A stretch of 64,000 bases of DNA from Noviherbaspirillum sp. UKPF54 (lineage in GTDB: Bacteria > Pseudomonadota > Gammaproteobacteria > Burkholderiales > Burkholderiaceae_D): positions 3,348,001 to 3,412,000 of the forward strand of contig NZ_CP040128.1 of the NCBI RefSeq assembly GCF_007874125.1, written 5' to 3'. The notes beneath the pieces are model-generated. The model was not told the DNA's origin. It saw nothing but the letters and a program-made list of their open reading frames with translations, and ran no database searches. Positions within the stretch are counted from its first letter, which is position 1. Each line of letters begins with the position of its first letter. The position numbers were made by a program, and so were the translations under genes. Shown here piece after piece: positions 61,649 to 64,000 of this stretch.

Positions 61649-62296
61649 TCAAAATCCCGTGATGACGTGACGCACCAGCAGGGCAGACAGCATGAACATG
61701 GTCATGCCGATCAGGGCATCCAGTACTTGCCAGGCCCTCGGCCGGGCAAACCAGGGCGCCAGCCAGCGCGCGCCGAATCCCAGAAGCACAAACCAGAACA
61801 GGCTGGCACAGCTTGCGCCGGCGATGAACCAGCCGCGCAGCGCCGCCGGTTGCTGGGCTCCGATGCTTCCCACCAGCAGCAAGGTATCCAGGTACACATG
61901 GGGGTTGAGCAGCGTGAAGGCCATCGCCTGAGCCAATGCGGCGCCCCGGCTGATTCCCGCCCTGCCCTCGGTCGCCAGCAATTGTTGGGAACGCCGCGCA
62001 CGCTGCAGCGCCTGCCAGCCGTATGCCGCCAGGAAGACGGCACCGGCCAGCGCCAGCGCGCGCGCCAGGCCGGGGCTTTCCCCCAGTGCCCGGGCCATGC
62101 CCATGACACCCGCGGAAATCAGCAAGGCGTCCGCCATGGCGCAGAACAGCACCACGCTGCCCACGTGCTCGCGGCGCAGCCCCTGGCGCAGCACGAAGGC
62201 GTTCTGCGCGCCGATGGCCACGATGAGCCCGAGGCTCAGGGCCAGGCCTTGGAGGAAAACGGATAACGGCAGAGAGGCGGCGGGCGAGATCATCAT
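61649..62296 (-). CDS. argO: LysE/ArgO-family amino-acid exporter
   Basis: 215-residue inner-membrane exporter with six helices. LysE-family signature at the start (LALSLGLIVAIGAQNAFVLRQGLRREH) and AMAFTLLNPHVYLDTLLLVG with the conserved Asn-Pro. Exports basic amino acids such as arginine or lysine. Divergent from an ArgP-like LysR regulator across about 70 bp, the classical exporter-regulator arrangement, which supports the assignment. Start at 62296 or the adjacent Met codon. Confidence 0.92.
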   Translation of the reverse strand: MMISPAASLPLSVFLQGLALSLGLIVAIGAQNAFVLRQGLRREHVGSVVLFCAMADALLISAGVMGMARALGESPGLARALALAGAVFLAAYGWQALQRARRSQQLLATEGRAGISRGAALAQAMAFTLLNPHVYLDTLLLVGSIGAQQPAALRGWFIAGASCASLFWFVLLGFGARWLAPWFARPRAWQVLDALIGMTMFMLSALLVRHVITGF

Positions 62297-62369
62297 GCGC
62301 CGAGCTTGCCAGCGCCCGCCAATGAAGACAAACTATCTTTTCTTCATTCAGTTTAGTTTTACTTATCCG

Positions 62370-63266
62370 ATGCTGGATTACTCCGCGCTCTGTGCATTGG
62401 CTGCCGTGATTCGTGAGGGAAGCTTCGAGCGTGCGGCTCGCGCGCTCCATGTGACGCCATCGGCGATTTCGCAGCGCATTCGGCTGCTGGAGGAGCGCAT
62501 CGGCTGCGCGCTGGTGATACGCGATCAGCCCTGCCGCGCCACCGAAACGGGGCGGCGCCTGTGCCAGCACGTCGACCGCGTGCGGCTGCTCGAACAGGAG
62601 TTGCAAGGGACGCTGCCGACGCTTGCCCAGCAGGGGGAGACACGTGTGGCGCTGCCCATTGCGGTGAATGCCGACAGCCTTGCGACCTGGGCAGCCCCGC
62701 CCATCGCCGCCTTCGCTGCGGAAAATCCCGTGCTGATGGAAGTGGCGGTGGATGACCAGGACCACACCACCGAATGGTTGCGCAGCGGCGCCGTGCTGGC
62801 CGCCGTGACGGCCACGGCCCGTCCCGCCGCAGGCTGCAACAGCCGCCCGCTGGGCTCCATGCGCTACCTGGCGGCCGCCAGCCCGGCGTTCGTGCGACGC
62901 CATTTTCCCGACGGGGTGCGCGCCGGCAGCCTGGCGCAGGCGCCCAGCCTGGTGTTCAGCACCAAAGACGAGTTGCAGGCGCGCTGGGCGCGGCGCTTGT
63001 GCCACCGGCATGTCGAGCTTCCCCGGCACACGCTGCCCTCGCCGCAAGCCTTCGTGACCGCGGCAGTGGCCGGCATGGGCTGGGGGCTGCATCCGCAGGC
63101 ACTGATCGCACCGCATCTTGAGGATGGCTCGCTCGTTGAGCTGGTGCCGAACACCCCGCTGGACGTGCCGCTGCACTGGCAACATGTACGCGCGGCGTCA
63201 GGGTTGCTCGATCGCTTGAACCGCGCGGTGCTGGCCGCCGCCGGCGCCGCGCTGTTACCGCCCTAG
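62370..63266 (+). CDS. argP: ArgP-like LysR regulator of the exporter
   Basis: 298-residue LysR protein of the ArgP/LysG branch: MLDYSALCALAAVIREGSFERAARALHVTPSAISQRIRLLEERIG is the HTH, followed by RDQPCRATETGRRLCQHVDRV, and the effector domain ends with the ArgP-like HPQALIAPHLEDGSLVELVP. Senses arginine or lysine and activates the divergent exporter gene. Start at 62370 by homology; the frame runs upstream into the exporter gene. Confidence 0.92.
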   Translation: MLDYSALCALAAVIREGSFERAARALHVTPSAISQRIRLLEERIGCALVIRDQPCRATETGRRLCQHVDRVRLLEQELQGTLPTLAQQGETRVALPIAVNADSLATWAAPPIAAFAAENPVLMEVAVDDQDHTTEWLRSGAVLAAVTATARPAAGCNSRPLGSMRYLAAASPAFVRRHFPDGVRAGSLAQAPSLVFSTKDELQARWARRLCHRHVELPRHTLPSPQAFVTAAVAGMGWGLHPQALIAPHLEDGSLVELVPNTPLDVPLHWQHVRAASGLLDRLNRAVLAAAGAALLPP

Positions 63267-63308
63267 CGCCCGCCCGTCCGATAGCGCACGACCATTACGG
63301 TTGGCTTA

Positions 63309-63758
63309 CTACAGCAGCGGCGGTGTGCGCGAGGCGACCATGAGACGGTTCCAGCTATTGATCTCGGCGATGCACAGCGTCAGGTTGGCGATCTCCTGCT
63401 GGCTGAAATGCGCCTTCACCTGGTCGTAGACCGCATCCGGCACTTCCTGCCCGCTCAGCGCGGTGACCGCTTCCGCCCACGCCAGCGCGGCGCGCTGACG
63501 GGCATCGAACACCGGCGCCTCTTTCCAGGTTGCGGCCAAGTGGATCTGGTTCTCGCTGAGGCCATACTTGCGCGCAAGCGGCACATGCATGGCTATGCAG
63601 AACGCACAGCCGTTGATTTGCGATACGCGCAAGCGGACCAGTTCGAGCAGGCCGAGGTCGAGGCCGGCGTTCTGCACGTAGCTATGCAGGCCGAACATGG
63701 CCTTGTAGCCGTCGGGGATCAGTTTTCCGATATCAAATCGTTGTTCCATGGTGTCCAT
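63309..63758 (-). CDS. Carboxymuconolactone decarboxylase / AhpD-like protein
   Basis: 149-residue all-helical protein of the CMD family with the peroxidase-type CxxC site in NGCAFCIAMHVPLARKYG, suggesting AhpD-like alkylhydroperoxidase activity. LLELVRLRVSQINGC and ALAWAEAVTALSG are typical. Start is 63758 or the Met three codons later. Divergent from the MocR-type regulator at 63866, a very common pairing for this family, so probably controlled by it. Confidence 0.92.
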   Translation of the reverse strand: MDTMEQRFDIGKLIPDGYKAMFGLHSYVQNAGLDLGLLELVRLRVSQINGCAFCIAMHVPLARKYGLSENQIHLAATWKEAPVFDARQRAALAWAEAVTALSGQEVPDAVYDQVKAHFSQQEIANLTLCIAEINSWNRLMVASRTPPLL

Positions 63759-63865
63759 TCAAATAGTGCTTAAAGAAAATCCTTTATTCAGGAGGAAGTA
63801 TCGTAGCCAGCAAGTGGTACGATTCCAATATCCATTTATCGACTATCTAATTAGTCCACTTATCG

Positions 63866-64000
63866 ATGAAACGCGCTGGAGATCTGGAACTCGTGCTGGG
63901 CCCGCGGCCCGAAGACGTCACCCTGCAACGCTGGCTGTGCGGGGAACTGCGGGCAGCTATCCTTTCCGGACGCATTCCAGCCGGCCAGCGTCTGCCGTCA
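63866..64000 (+). CDS. MocR/GntR-type regulator, N-terminal part only
   Basis: The first 45 codons (MKRAGDLELVLGPRPEDVTL... AAILSGRIPAGQRLPS) match the beginning of a GntR winged helix as found in MocR regulators, which continue into an aminotransferase-like PLP domain. The gene is cut by the window end, so the second domain is inferred. The gap before it contains two TTATCGA direct repeats (about 63836 and 63860) and an ATCGTA/TACGAT inverted pair, candidate operators shared with the divergent CMD gene. Confidence 0.75.
   Translation, partial: MKRAGDLELVLGPRPEDVTLQRWLCGELRAAILSGRIPAGQRLPS

Overview
The window is a high-GC stretch of ordinary chromosome from a betaproteobacterium of the order Burkholderiales, probably an Oxalobacteraceae-type organism (Herbaspirillum / Noviherbaspirillum / Massilia-like). 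The basis is the def-fmt / LysM protein-dprA-smg-topB block, a DUF3717 protein, a BktB-type thiolase, and the formate dehydrogenase cluster with DUF3305/DUF3306. The family placement is an inference from gene content. I see no rRNA, tRNA, CRISPR array, phage or complete insertion sequence.

Region 1 (1-5.7 kb) is the most unusual part. It holds the end of a sigma-54 activator, an outer-membrane beta-barrel protein, three small paralogous secreted proteins, and a Sec-exported C39 cysteine peptidase. Each small protein carries a Sec signal peptide followed directly by what reads as a C39 'double-glycine' leader (L-12, S-11, Q/E-8, M-7, V-4, A-2, usually G-1), then a hydrophobic, Asn/Gln-containing core. 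Each has its own copy of a conserved promoter block. I read this as a two-step secretion system: Sec export, then periplasmic leader removal by the C39 peptidase, then exit or assembly through the barrel. It is analogous in logic to the Pseudomonas Fap amyloid system and Acinetobacter Fil-type loci, but the substrates are different and very small.

Region 2 (5.7-11 kb) has two LysR regulators, a YafJ-type glutamine amidotransferase and an EAL-HDOD signalling protein with an inverted repeat upstream. Region 3 (11-22.6 kb) is housekeeping: metH with an intrinsic terminator inside its leader, fmt, def, a LysM protein, dprA, smg and topB. Region 4 (22.6-36.3 kb) is mixed: GFA protein, small lipoproteins, a CDF transporter, alkylation repair (Ada-AlkA fusion plus Ogt), TetR/DUF1304, an MFS transporter with a 42-residue membrane peptide, a BktB thiolase, DUF3717, a YdjM-like protein, a B12-binding radical SAM protein and a chemoreceptor.

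Region 5 (36.5-41.4 kb) is an alkane hydroxylase unit (AraC regulator, AlkB, overlapping rubredoxin) followed by an AcoR-like sigma-54 activator. Region 6 (41.5-55 kb) is a long respiratory formate dehydrogenase operon: DUF3305, DUF3306, a polyferredoxin, a TorD-type chaperone, a TAT peptide, the catalytic, iron-sulfur and cytochrome b subunits with two small orphan proteins, then fdhD and a complete tungstate ABC transporter (tupBCA). mobA is divergent at its head. The layout suggests a tungsten- or molybdenum-dependent, cysteine-type enzyme with its own metal supply. Region 7 (55.4-60.3 kb) is a second molybdenum hydroxylase unit (AraC, IorA-like, IorB-like, XdhC). Region 8 (60.3-64 kb) has a frameshifted cupin remnant, a YahK-like alcohol dehydrogenase, an ArgO/ArgP-type exporter-regulator pair, an AhpD-like protein and the start of a MocR-type regulator cut by the window end.
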